DNA of 47,279 nucleotides from an uncultured bacterium (GCA_949293245.1 CASFCS010000036.1:1-47279); one strand, 5' to 3'; positions 15,619-23,665 are shown, numbered from the stretch's first letter. Numbers and translations: made by a program. The notes: generated by a model not told the origin, from the sequence alone.

Positions 15619-17682
15619 GTGCGGGAGAGCATCAATTTCCCCCTGAGCGCCGCCGCGGCGGCGGCCTGGGGCGGCTGGAGCGGCGTGGCCCAGGACTGCG
15701 CCCGGCTGGGCCTGGCGGGGGTGGAGGGCATCTGGGCGGGGGAGGAGGTGTCCGCCGGCTTTCCCAGATCCCTGCTGGCGGGGTACCACCTCACCTTCTT
15801 CCCCGACTGGCTGGACTTCTACCGGGACGACCGGCGGGCCCTGAGGGAGAAGTTCGGCGCCCTGGACAAGGCCTGGGCCTTTTACGGCGGCCGGGGGCCG
15901 GAGACCCTCCTGGCCCTCTACCGGGCGGATCTGGAGCGGGCGGCGGCCCTGGGCGCCCCCTATGTGGTGTTTCACATGTCCGACGTGTCCATTGAGGAGG
16001 GGTTCACCTACCGCTGGCGGCACACCCACAAAGAGGTCATCGACGCCTCGGTGGAGATCCTCAACCTGCTGCTGGGCGGGGAGGACAGGGGGTTCTGGTG
16101 TCTGCTGGAAAACCAGTGGTGGCCCGGCTTCACCTTCACCGACCCGGAACAGACCGAGGCCATGCTGGCGGCGGTGCGCTACCCTAAAACGGGCATCATG
16201 CTGGACACGGGCCACCTGATGAACACCAACCCGGACCTGAAAAGCCAGGAGGAGGGGATAGACTATATCCGGGCCATGGCGGCGCGCCACGGCTCCCTGG
16301 CCAAGGCGGTCCGGGGGGTCCACCTCCACCAGAGCCTCAGCGGGGACTATGTCCGTACCCATGTGGGGGCCGTTCCCCCCGAGCTGCCGGAGGAGTATTT
16401 TCACCGCTACCAATTCAACTACCGCCACATCCAGAGCATTGACCGCCACCAGCCCTGGACATGCCCCGGCGTGGCGGCGCTGGTGGAGGAGCTGGACCCC
16501 AGCTTTCTCACCCACGAGCTGGCGGCGGCGGACCGGCGGGCCATGCTGGACGCCGTGGGCACACAGCTCCGGGCCCTCCGGGGCGAGGGACACGGACTTG
16601 CGCCGGCGGGAGAGATATGGTATAATATTTTCACTAAAAATTTTGGAGGAAGCGCTATGGCTACCCTGAAAGAACTGGCGGAAATCACGGGCTACGCCCC
16701 CGCCACCATCTCCCGCATCCTCAGCGGCGACCCCACCCTGTCGGTGAAGGAGGAGGCCCGGCGTTCGGTGCTGGAGGCGGCGGGCCAGCTCAACTACAGC
16801 GCCACCCGCAGCCGCCGGGGCCGCGCCCCCAAGGGGGTGCTGCGGGTGGGGGTGGCGGAGATGCTCACCCCGGCCCAGCAGCTGGAGGACCCCTATTACC
16901 TCTACCTCAGCGGCTTTGTGCGCCAGGGCTGTCTGGACAAGAAGTATACCTGCGTCCCCCTGGACAGCCGGGGGGAGGGCTTCTCCTGCCCCGGGGGCGG
17001 GGAACTGGACGGCATCGTGGCCATCGGCCTTTTTACCCCCGCCCAGATCGAGTCCCTGGCCGCCCTCAGCGAGAATGTGGTCTTTGTGGACTCCTCCCCC
17101 TTTGAAAGCCGCTTTGACTCCGTGGTGCTGGGGTACGAGCTGGGCATCTCCCTGGCCCTGGAGCACCTGGAAGGGTTGGGGCACCGCCGCGTGGGGTATA
17201 TCGGCCCGGAGTATAAGCTGGATGACCTGCGCCGCCGGGCGCCGGAGGTGCGGCGCAAGATCTTTCTGGCGCGGATGGGGGAGGAGCTGGACAAGCGCTG
17301 GCTGCTGGAGTGCCCCATGGAGACCGGGGCCGCGGCCCGGGCGGTGGGGGAGTTCTGGGACAGCGGCGCCCCCCGGCCCACCGCCTTTTTGTGCGCCAAC
17401 GAAGAAACCGCCATCGGCGCCCTCCGGGCCCTGCGGGAGCGGGGGGCGGCGGTGCCGGGAACGGTGTCGGTGGTGTCCTTCAACGACACCCCCCGCTCCG
17501 CCCTGGTGGACCCGCCCCTCACCTCCGTGTCCACCCATGTGGAGGAGATGGCCCGCACAGCCCTGCGCCTGCTGGGGGAGCGCTCCCGGGCCGGGGGGCG
17601 GGAGCCGGTGCGCACGGTGCCCCTGAAGGTGGTGGTGCCCCCCTCCCTGGTGGTGCGGGAGAGCACCGCCCCCGCCCCGTAA
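15619..17682 (+). CDS. Xylose-isomerase-like TIM-barrel protein, open in frame into galR
   Basis: The first part (about 340 residues to near 16610) resembles the sugar phosphate isomerase / AP-endonuclease 2 TIM barrels: YHLTFFPDWLDFYRD, APYVVFHMSDVS, WCLLENQWWPGF with a metal-binding type glutamate, TGIMLDTGHLMNTN and GVHLHQSLSG, offering Glu, Asp and His ligands for a metal site. Its substrate is unknown. GTG at 15619 is chosen because AGGAGG lies 8 nt before it. No stop codon follows: the frame continues through the galR promoter and ribosome binding site into galR and ends at 17682, giving a potential 687-residue fusion. Either the fusion is made, or a stop was lost; the internal galR start is listed separately. 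Confidence 0.75.
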   Translation: MRESINFPLSAAAAAAWGGWSGVAQDCARLGLAGVEGIWAGEEVSAGFPRSLLAGYHLTFFPDWLDFYRDDRRALREKFGALDKAWAFYGGRGPETLLALYRADLERAAALGAPYVVFHMSDVSIEEGFTYRWRHTHKEVIDASVEILNLLLGGEDRGFWCLLENQWWPGFTFTDPEQTEAMLAAVRYPKTGIMLDTGHLMNTNPDLKSQEEGIDYIRAMAARHGSLAKAVRGVHLHQSLSGDYVRTHVGAVPPELPEEYFHRYQFNYRHIQSIDRHQPWTCPGVAALVEELDPSFLTHELAAADRRAMLDAVGTQLRALRGEGHGLAPAGEIWYNIFTKNFGGSAMATLKELAEITGYAPATISRILSGDPTLSVKEEARRSVLEAAGQLNYSATRSRRGRAPKGVLRVGVAEMLTPAQQLEDPYYLYLSGFVRQGCLDKKYTCVPLDSRGEGFSCPGGGELDGIVAIGLFTPAQIESLAALSENVVFVDSSPFESRFDSVVLGYELGISLALEHLEGLGHRRVGYIGPEYKLDDLRRRAPEVRRKIFLARMGEELDKRWLLECPMETGAAARAVGEFWDSGAPRPTAFLCANEETAIGALRALRERGAAVPGTVSVVSFNDTPRSALVDPPLTSVSTHVEEMARTALRLLGERSRAGGREPVRTVPLKVVVPPSLVVRESTAPAP
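16598..16626 (+). promoter_or_regulatory. galR promoter inside the upstream reading frame
   Basis: TTGCGC (16598-16603) and an extended -10 TGGTATAAT (TATAAT 16621-16626) are spaced by 17 bp. It is followed by the operator-like palindrome and GGAGGA before the galR ATG. Confidence 0.75.
16626..16642. promoter_or_regulatory. Candidate GalR operator at its own promoter
   Basis: The 17 bases match the gal operon palindrome at 17754-17770 at 15 of 17 positions, including CACTAAAAATT against TACTAAAAATT. The site begins at the last base of the -10 and covers the expected start of transcription, a classical place for autorepression. Confidence 0.65.
16657..17682 (+). CDS. galR: LacI-family regulator of the galactose operon
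   Basis: A 341-residue LacI/GalR-type repressor. Residues 1-60 form the helix-turn-helix and hinge (MATLKELAEITGYAPATISR, then NYSATRSRRGR). The rest is a periplasmic-binding-protein-like sensor with VVFVDSSPFESRFDSVVLGY, GHRRVGYIGPEY, ANEETAIGALRAL and SVVSFNDTPRSALVDPPLTSV, the usual order in this family. The ATG has GGAGGA 7 nt upstream and its own promoter. It sits directly before galKET, and the same palindrome is found at both promoters, so galactose or a related sugar is the likely inducer; that part is inference. The upstream TIM-barrel frame reads into it. Confidence 0.88.
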   Translation: MATLKELAEITGYAPATISRILSGDPTLSVKEEARRSVLEAAGQLNYSATRSRRGRAPKGVLRVGVAEMLTPAQQLEDPYYLYLSGFVRQGCLDKKYTCVPLDSRGEGFSCPGGGELDGIVAIGLFTPAQIESLAALSENVVFVDSSPFESRFDSVVLGYELGISLALEHLEGLGHRRVGYIGPEYKLDDLRRRAPEVRRKIFLARMGEELDKRWLLECPMETGAAARAVGEFWDSGAPRPTAFLCANEETAIGALRALRERGAAVPGTVSVVSFNDTPRSALVDPPLTSVSTHVEEMARTALRLLGERSRAGGREPVRTVPLKVVVPPSLVVRESTAPAP

Positions 17683-17687
17683 AAATC

Positions 17688-17713
17688 CACAGAAAGGGAG
17701 GGCCCCTTCTGTG
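17688..17713 (+). terminator. Weak hairpin after galR
   Basis: CACAGAA (17688-17694) pairs with TTCTGTG (17707-17713), with an inner GGG/CCC, but no T-run follows on the plus strand. It may attenuate read-through from galR into galK. Confidence 0.35.
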
Positions 17714-17750
17714 CAGGGCAACAAAGTTTTGCAAAGGGGAAAAATAAAAC

Positions 17751-17779
17751 TTGAATTTTTACTAAAAATTACATACACT
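17751..17779 (+). promoter_or_regulatory. gal operon promoter
   Basis: TTGAAT (17751-17756) and TACACT (17774-17779) are separated by 17 bp. The spacer is almost completely filled by the 17-bp palindrome, so repressor and polymerase would compete. Confidence 0.7.
17754..17770. promoter_or_regulatory. Candidate GalR operator in the gal promoter
   Basis: AATTTTTACTAAAAATT is a perfect inverted repeat (8-bp arms) around a central C, located between the -35 and -10 of the galK promoter. The odd centre TTTACTAAA resembles operators I recall for GalR proteins of other Firmicutes. Confidence 0.75.
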
Positions 17780-17814
17780 GAGGGCACAACAAAGAAGAAG
17801 ACGAGGTGGCTCCC

Positions 17815-19125
17815 ATGAGTTCCTGTGAAAACCTGCTCCGGGCCCTGCGGGCCGGAGACTATGACCACAGCCTGGCGGGGCTGTACGCCCTGGACGGCCG
17901 GGCGGAGAGCCTGGAGGCGGCCCGGGACCGGGCCATCCGGGTGGTGGAGAACTTCCAGAAGACTTACCACCCCCGGCCTGACAGCCAGGCGGCCCTGTTC
18001 AGCGGCCCGGGCCGCACGGAGATCGGCGGCAACCACACCGACCACCAGCACGGCCGGGTGCTGTGCGGCAGCGTGGACCTGGACATGCTCTCCTGCGCCG
18101 CCCCCAACGGCCTGCGGGTGATCCGCATCCGGTCCGAGGGGTATCCCCCCCTGGAGGTGGATCTGGACAAGCTCCTCCCCCGGGAGGCCGAGCGCAACAC
18201 CTCCGCCGCCCTGGTGCGGGGGGTGGCGGCCAAGATCAGCGAGATGGGGTACACCCTCTCGGGCTTTGACGCCTACGTGGTGTCCAGTGTTCTCTCCGGC
18301 TCGGGGCTCTCCTCCTCCGCCGCCTACGAGACCCTCCTGGGCAATATCATCAACACCTTTTTCTGCGGCGGGGAACTCACCGCCATCCAGATCGCCAAGA
18401 TCGGCCAGTACGCCGAGAACGTCTACTTCGGCAAGCCCTGCGGCCTCATGGACCAGATGGGCTCCTCCGTGGGGGGCGCGGTGGCCATCGACTTTGCCGA
18501 CCCCGCCGCTCCGGCGGTGGAGCAGGTGTCCTACGACTTTACCGCCTCGGGCCACGCCCTGTGCATCGTGGACACGGGCTCCTGCCACGCCGACCTCACC
18601 GACGACTACGCCGATATTACCCGGGAAATGGGGGCGGTGGCCGCCTACTTCGGGAAACAGGTGCTGCGTGACGTGCCCGAGGAGGACTTCTTCGAGGCCA
18701 TCTCCTCCCTGCGGGTGTGCTGTGGGGACCGGGCGGTGCTGCGGGCCATGCACTTCTACGAGGATGACCGCCGGGCGGTGGAGGAGGCCAAGGCCCTGGC
18801 CGCCGGGGACTTCCAGGGTTTCCTGGACCTGGTGAACCAGTCCGGCCAGTCCTCCGCCCTCCATCTCCAGAACACCTGGTCCCCGGCGGACCCCAAACAG
18901 CAGGCCATTCCCATCTCCCTGGCCCTGGGGAAGCGGCTGCTGGACGGCGCCGGCGCCATCCGGGTCCACGGCGGCGGCTTCGCCGGCACCATCCAGGCCT
19001 TCGTGCCCAATGACCGGGTGGAGGCCTTCCGCAAGGGGATGGAGCGGGTGCTGGGCACCGGGCGGTGCCACATCCTCCACATCCGGCCCCAGGGGGGCTG
19101 CATGATCGCCCCTGACCGGGGATAA
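17815..19125 (+). CDS. galK: Galactokinase
   Basis: A 436-residue GHMP kinase that phosphorylates alpha-galactose at C1 with ATP, the first committed step of the Leloir pathway. The galactokinase signature appears as GRTEIGGNHTDHQHG near residue 67, the GHMP ATP-binding motif as SSVLSGSGLSSSAAYE near 160, and the C-terminal motif as RVHGGGFAGTIQAF near 380. An N-terminal extension of about 50 residues before the galactose-binding part is typical of the clostridial form. The ATG at 17815 has GAGGTGG a few bases upstream; a GTG at 17806 is less likely. It is the first gene of the operon under the palindromic operator. Confidence 0.94.
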   Translation: MSSCENLLRALRAGDYDHSLAGLYALDGRAESLEAARDRAIRVVENFQKTYHPRPDSQAALFSGPGRTEIGGNHTDHQHGRVLCGSVDLDMLSCAAPNGLRVIRIRSEGYPPLEVDLDKLLPREAERNTSAALVRGVAAKISEMGYTLSGFDAYVVSSVLSGSGLSSSAAYETLLGNIINTFFCGGELTAIQIAKIGQYAENVYFGKPCGLMDQMGSSVGGAVAIDFADPAAPAVEQVSYDFTASGHALCIVDTGSCHADLTDDYADITREMGAVAAYFGKQVLRDVPEEDFFEAISSLRVCCGDRAVLRAMHFYEDDRRAVEEAKALAAGDFQGFLDLVNQSGQSSALHLQNTWSPADPKQQAIPISLALGKRLLDGAGAIRVHGGGFAGTIQAFVPNDRVEAFRKGMERVLGTGRCHILHIRPQGGCMIAPDRG

Positions 19126-19186
19126 ACAAGAAAACGTCCATTTGCGTCCCAAAGCGGGATAATGTTTGAAAGGAAGGGAATCAGGT

Positions 19187-20154
19187 ATGGCAATTTTGGT
19201 TCTGGGAGGCGCGGGCTACATCGGCTCCCACACGGTGTACGAGCTCATCGAGGCCGGCCGCGACGTAGTGGTGGCGGACAACCTGCTCACCGGGTTCAAG
19301 GCGGCGGTCCACCCCAAGGCCCGCTTCTATCAGCTGGACATCCGGGACCGGGGGGCTCTGGACACCCTGTTCCAGGCGGAGAAGATCGAGGGGGTCATCC
19401 ACTTCGCCGCCTCCTCCCAGGTGGGGGAGTCCATGTCCAACCCCCTGAAGTACTATGACAACAACCTCTACGGCACCATGGTGCTCCTCCAGTCCATGGT
19501 GGCCCACGGGGTGGACAAGATCGTCTTCTCCTCCACCGCCGCCACCTACGGCGAGCCCGAGCGGGTGCCCATTCTGGAGACCGACAAGACCGTCCCCACC
19601 AACTGCTACGGCCAGACCAAGCTGGCTATGGAGCACATGATGAGCTGGGTGTCCAAGGCCCACGGCCTGAAGTATGTGGCCCTGCGGTACTTCAACGCCT
19701 GCGGCGCCCACCCCTCCGGCAAGATCGGCGAGGCCCACGACCCCGAGACCCACCTCATCCCCCTGATCCTCCAGGTGCCCAACGGCCAGCGGGAGAAGAT
19801 CTCCGTCTTCGGCGACGACTATCCCACCAAGGACGGCACCTGCATCCGGGACTATATCCACGTCACCGACCTGGCCCAGGCCCACATCCTGGCCCTGGAC
19901 TACCTCCTCAAGGGCGGGGACACGGCGTGGGCTTCACCGTCAACGAGGTCATCGAGGTGGCCCGGGCGGTCACCGGCCACCCCATTCCCGCCCAGGTGGC
20001 CCCCCGCCGGGCGGGCGACCCCGCCCAGCTCATCGCCTCCTCCCAGAAGGCGGTGGAGGTGCTGGGTTGGCAGCCCAAGTACAACGACCTGAGCACCATC
20101 GTCTCCTCCGCCTGGAACTGGCACAAGAACCATCCCCACGGCTACGAGAGCTGA
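19187..20154 (+). pseudogene. galE: UDP-glucose 4-epimerase, frameshifted
   Basis: GalE interconverts UDP-galactose and UDP-glucose. The NAD-binding GGAGYIGSHTVYELI, the serine of [11 protein letters not shown], the catalytic YGQTKLAME and [12 protein letters not shown] are all present in the first 240 codons. After LDYLLKGGD (codons ending near 19920) the frame breaks; the C-terminal [20 protein letters not shown] to HPHGYES follows in the -1 frame from about 19925 to 20154. Aligned with the family, about seven residues (the usual F-N-L-G-N stretch) are missing at the junction, consistent with a deletion of about 22 nt. The first frame instead ends at 20092 after about 55 unrelated residues. 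Sequencing error, recent mutation and frameshifting are all possible. Confidence 0.88.
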
Positions 20155-20166
20155 GGAGGCGGGAAG

Positions 20167-21657
20167 ATGATAGACCAAGCCGTTTCCAAGCTGGCGACCT
20201 ATGCCCTGCGCACCGGGCTTATTGAGGAGAGCGAGTACGCCTGGGCGGTGAACACCATCCTGGATGTGCTCAAGCTGGACAGCTATACCGACCCCGGGGA
20301 GGACTGGGGCGAGATCGACCTGGCCGCCGTGCTGGAGGAGCTGCTGGACGATGCCCACGCCCGGGGCGTGCTGGCGGAGGACTCGGTGGTGTACCGGGAC
20401 CTCTTTGACACCGAGCTCATGGGCCGCCTCACCCCCCGGCCCGCCCAGGTGATCCGCACCTTCCAGGACCTGTACGCCCAGGACCCCAGGAAGGCCACCG
20501 ACTGGTACTACCAGTTCAGCCAGGACACCAACTACATCCGGCGGGACCGCATCGCCAAGGACGTGCAGTGGAAGGCCCCCACGGAGTACGGGGAGCTGGA
20601 CATCACCATCAATCTCTCCAAGCCGGAGAAGGACCCCAAGGCCATTGCTGCCGCCCGGAACCTGCCTGCCTCCGCCTACCCCCGGTGTCAGCTGTGCGCC
20701 GAGAACGAGGGGTACGCCGGCCGGGTGAACCACCCCGCCCGGCAGAACCACCGCATTGTGCCCATCACCATCAACGGCTCCCCCTGGTTCCTGCAGTATT
20801 CCCCCTATGTGTACTATAACGAGCACTGCATCTGCCTGAACAGCGTCCACATCCCCATGAAGATCGACAAGGCCTGCTTCGGTAAGCTCCTGGACTTTGT
20901 GGGCCAGTTCCCCCACTATTTCGTGGGGTCCAATGCGGATCTGCCCATCGTGGGCGGCTCCATCCTGGCCCACGACCACTTCCAGGGGGGGCGGTACACC
21001 TTCGCCATGGCCAAGGCCCCGGTGGAGACCCCCTTCACCTTCCCCGGCTTTGAGGATGTGAAGGCGGGGATCGTCAAGTGGCCCATGTCGGTGGTGCGCA
21101 TCACCGCGGCGGATCCCCAGCGGCTCATGGACCTGGCCGACCGCATTCTGAACAGCTGGCGGGGCTACACCGATGAGGCCGCCATGATCCTGGCGGAGAC
21201 CGACGGGGAGCCCCACAACACCATCACTCCCATCGCCCGCCGCCGGGGGGAGGACTACGAGCTGGACCTGGTGCTGCGCAACAACCTCACCACCGAGGAG
21301 CACCCCCTGGGCCTCTACCACCCCCACGCCGAGCTCCACCACATCAAGAAGGAGAACATTGGCCTCATCGAGGTCATGGGCCTTGCGGTGCTGCCCGCCC
21401 GGCTGAAGGCGGAGCTCTCCGCCGTGGCGGACAAGCTGGTGAAGGGGGAGGACCTGCGCGCCGATCCCCTCACTGCCTCCCACGCCGACTGGGCGGAGGG
21501 ATTCGCTCCCAACTACACCATCACCGCGGAAAACGCCCTGGATATTGTCCAGAAGGAGACCGGCCTGGTGTTCGCCCAGGTACTGGAGCACGCCGGGGTG
21601 TACAAGCGCACGGAGGAGGGCAAGGCTGCCTTCCTGCGCTTCCTGAACCAGATATAA
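20167..21657 (+). CDS. galT: UDP-glucose--hexose-1-phosphate uridylyltransferase, type 2
   Basis: A 496-residue enzyme exchanging UMP between UDP-glucose and galactose-1-phosphate, in the Leloir pathway. It belongs to the long Firmicutes type (GalT class 2): N-terminal TYALRTGLIEESEYAWAVNT, INLSKPEKDP, CQLCAENEGYAGR, YYNEHCICLN, the nucleotidyl-transfer site GGSILAHDHFQGG with the HDHFQ histidines near residue 270, and EHPLGLYHPHAELHHIKKENIG near 380. The ATG has GAGGAGG upstream and lies 12 bp after the galE remnant. It ends the operon before a very strong terminator. Confidence 0.95.
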   Translation: MIDQAVSKLATYALRTGLIEESEYAWAVNTILDVLKLDSYTDPGEDWGEIDLAAVLEELLDDAHARGVLAEDSVVYRDLFDTELMGRLTPRPAQVIRTFQDLYAQDPRKATDWYYQFSQDTNYIRRDRIAKDVQWKAPTEYGELDITINLSKPEKDPKAIAAARNLPASAYPRCQLCAENEGYAGRVNHPARQNHRIVPITINGSPWFLQYSPYVYYNEHCICLNSVHIPMKIDKACFGKLLDFVGQFPHYFVGSNADLPIVGGSILAHDHFQGGRYTFAMAKAPVETPFTFPGFEDVKAGIVKWPMSVVRITAADPQRLMDLADRILNSWRGYTDEAAMILAETDGEPHNTITPIARRRGEDYELDLVLRNNLTTEEHPLGLYHPHAELHHIKKENIGLIEVMGLAVLPARLKAELSAVADKLVKGEDLRADPLTASHADWAEGFAPNYTITAENALDIVQKETGLVFAQVLEHAGVYKRTEEGKAAFLRFLNQI

Positions 21658-21676
21658 TCTCCATTTCCTCATTCCG

Positions 21677-21720
21677 CCGTAAGGGGCGGGGCCGGAAGGC
21701 CCCGCCCCTTACGGTATTTT
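21677..21720 (+). terminator. Terminator of the gal operon
   Basis: A perfect 17-bp stem (21677-21693 with 21698-21714), GGAA tetraloop, followed by TATTTT. Confidence 0.95.
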
Positions 21721-21777
21721 GCAGCACTATTACATAAAAAATTTTTACAATTTATAATGAAATTTAAAAATGTAATA

Positions 21778-21805
21778 TTTACTGCAATGTCTGCTGTGCT
21801 ATAAT
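21778..21805 (+). promoter_or_regulatory. Promoter of the small membrane protein gene
   Basis: TTTACT (21778-21783) and TATAAT (21800-21805) are spaced by 16 bp, at the end of an AT-rich stretch (21725-21790) that stands out from the GC-rich surroundings and may act as an UP element. Confidence 0.65.
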
Positions 21806-21823
21806 AGGTCCATAAACGAAAAA

Positions 21824-21845
21824 CGGGCCTCAGAGGGCCCGCTGA
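21824..21845 (+). promoter_or_regulatory. Possible H-type pseudoknot in the leader
   Basis: CGGGCC (21824-21829) pairs with GGCCCG (21836-21841). Its loop base run TCAG (21830-21833) is complementary to CTGA (21842-21845) just 3' of the stem, which would close a compact pseudoknot about 8 nt before the ribosome binding site. It does not match a riboswitch class I can name. Confidence 0.35.
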
Positions 21846-21869
21846 GGGATATGGAAGGAGATGCCACAG

Positions 21870-22184
21870 ATGGCCATGAGGCGTGTGGGCGCGCTGCTGC
21901 TGACGGCGGCGCTGATGGTAGTGCTGGGTACGGGACTGCTGCTGTCCGGGATGGCCCGGGCGGAGGGGGACGACACCGTCACCGCCAGCGGTGAGACGGC
22001 GGAGTGGTCCGCCGGGGCCCAGGCCGGTTACAGCGGGGGGGAGATGCTCTCCTCCGGCAGCAGCCGGGAGAGCGCCGGCGGGACGGTGGACAACCGCCTG
22101 CTGGTGCTGCTGACGGTGGCCGCCTGCGTCAGCGGCGCCGCGGCCATCACCATGGCAAGCCCCCGGGTGGGGGAGGAGGGCTGA
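21870..22184 (+). CDS. Small exported/membrane protein, unknown function
   Basis: A 104-residue protein I do not recognise. It begins with MAMRRVGALLLTAALMVVLG, a signal-peptide-like segment ending in an ARA|E type cleavage site near residue 30. A Ser/Gly/Glu-rich stretch of about 40 residues follows, then a hydrophobic segment LLVLLTVAACVSGAAAITMA and a short tail PRVGEEG. It could be a single-pass surface protein with its low-complexity part outside. The ATG at 21870 is chosen because GGAAGGAG is about 9 nt upstream; an ATG at 21861 directly abuts that site. It has its own promoter, a structured leader and a terminator, so it is an independent unit. Confidence 0.7.
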   Translation: MAMRRVGALLLTAALMVVLGTGLLLSGMARAEGDDTVTASGETAEWSAGAQAGYSGGEMLSSGSSRESAGGTVDNRLLVLLTVAACVSGAAAITMASPRVGEEG

Positions 22185-22215
22185 GCCCTCCCGCTCCCCA
22201 CGGAACAGAAACAGG

Positions 22216-22260
22216 AAAAGAGGTCCCGCGTCCGTCAAAGACGGACGCGGGACCTCTTTT
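22216..22260. terminator. Bidirectional terminator between convergent genes
   Basis: A perfect 21-bp stem (22216-22236 with 22240-22260) with an AAA loop, flanked by A4 and T4 so it can act in both directions: for the small membrane protein gene (plus) and the desulfidase gene (minus). Confidence 0.95.
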
Positions 22261-22271
22261 ATGCACGGTTT

Positions 22272-23570
22272 TCAGAGCTTGGAGAGCATAATGTCCAGAA
22301 TGGCGGTGTCGGTCTCCTTCATGCCGTCCTGGGCCAGCTCCCCCACGTGGTCGATGGTGTGCTCCACGTCCACCCCCACGATGCCGTCCTTGGGGGCGAG
22401 GAGCTGGGACTTCATGGCCAGCATGGCCCCGTCGAAGGCGGCGTAGATCCCCGAGGCGATCTTCAGCGCGCAGGAGGCCTTGGCCCCGTCGCAGATCACC
22501 CCGGACAGGTTGCCCAGGGTGTTGGTGATGGCGCCGGACACCTGCTCCAGGGTGCCCCCCTGGAGGAGGACCAGGGCGCCGCTCACCCCGGCGGAGGCGC
22601 AGATGGCCCCGCAGTAGGCCGACAGGCGGCCCACGTTGCTCTTGATGTGCACCGTGGCCAGGTGGGAGAAGAAGAGCCCCCGGATCAGCTGGTCCTCCGG
22701 CAGGAGCTTGTCGTGGCAGTACTGAATCACCGGCAGGGAACAGGTCATGCCCTGGTTGCCGCTGCCGCTGGTGGTCATGACAGGCAGGGCGCAGCCGCTC
22801 ATGCGGGCGTCGCTGCCGGCGGCGGTGAAGGCGGCGGCCCGGTTGCGGGCGTCGTTGCCGTAGGTGCCGTCGGCAATGTTCTCCATGATCATCCGGCCGG
22901 TGTTCACCCCGTAGTGGCCGGACAGCCCCTCGTGGGCGATGCGGCTGTTCATGGAGATCACGTCCAGGAACAAGGGGCGGATGAGATCCAGGTCGATGGT
23001 CTTGGCCAGGGTGTAGATGAGGTCCACCGACAGGATGCTCCGGTCGGAGAGGGAGGCGTTGAAATCTGCGTCGCCGCAGGGGCGGTCCACCAGCACCTCC
23101 CCGTTTTTCACCACCCGGGTCACATTGGTGTGGGTGTGTTTGAGCTCCGCCTCCACCGTGTCCTCCCCGGCGGTGAGGATCACGTGGACATAGAGCTTGC
23201 TGTCCCCCTCCGCCAGGCGCACCTCCACCCGGTCCTCCGCCAGGAAGTCCCGGACCTCCTGGCGCTGGGCGTCGCTGACGGCGGAGATGACCATCAGCTC
23301 CTTGTCACTGTCCCCTGCGATGGCGCCCATGGCGGCGGCGGCCTCGATGCCGCACAGCCCTCCGCTGCTGGGAATCACCACGCTCTTGACGTTTTTCACC
23401 ATGTTCCCCGAGGGGATGACGGTGATGTGATCCGGCACGCACCCCAGCACCCGCCGGGCGTAGGCCGCCACATAGGCGATGGCGATGGGCTCCGTGCACC
23501 CCTCGGCGGGTACGATCTCCTCTTTCAGAATCTCCAGCACCTGCCGGAGAGTGTCCTCCCTGATTTCCAT
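22272..23570 (-). CDS. L-cysteine desulfidase family protein (CyuA/YhaM, UPF0597)
   Basis: A 432-residue protein of the family related to the alpha chain of iron-sulfur serine dehydratase. Characterised members split cysteine to pyruvate, sulfide and ammonia using a [4Fe-4S] cluster. The catalytic-type cysteine appears as PAEGCTEPIAIAY near residue 25, and further family segments are PSGNMVKNVKSVVIPSSGG, MTTSGSGNQGMTCSLPV, SAYCGAICASAGVSGA and GNLSGVICDGAKASCALK, which carry the cluster cysteines. GGGAGG precedes the ATG. It is a single-gene unit with its own promoter and the bidirectional terminator. Cysteine rather than serine as substrate follows from the family, not from anything unique here. 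Confidence 0.88.
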   Translation of the reverse strand: MEIREDTLRQVLEILKEEIVPAEGCTEPIAIAYVAAYARRVLGCVPDHITVIPSGNMVKNVKSVVIPSSGGLCGIEAAAAMGAIAGDSDKELMVISAVSDAQRQEVRDFLAEDRVEVRLAEGDSKLYVHVILTAGEDTVEAELKHTHTNVTRVVKNGEVLVDRPCGDADFNASLSDRSILSVDLIYTLAKTIDLDLIRPLFLDVISMNSRIAHEGLSGHYGVNTGRMIMENIADGTYGNDARNRAAAFTAAGSDARMSGCALPVMTTSGSGNQGMTCSLPVIQYCHDKLLPEDQLIRGLFFSHLATVHIKSNVGRLSAYCGAICASAGVSGALVLLQGGTLEQVSGAITNTLGNLSGVICDGAKASCALKIASGIYAAFDGAMLAMKSQLLAPKDGIVGVDVEHTIDHVGELAQDGMKETDTAILDIMLSKL

Positions 23571-23665
23571 ACGCTGTAAACCTCCCGCTGGGCGGCTGGC
23601 CGCCCGGTGTGATGGAAAGGGGCGCGGAATGTCCCGCTTTGCTCCGGGTGCGCCCTGTTTTCCCC

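Noticed and set aside
19905-19935. Programmed -1 frameshift in galE
   Set aside because: A -1 shift would join the halves, but no heptameric slippery sequence with a downstream structure is seen, and about seven conserved residues would still be missing. A deletion explains both facts.
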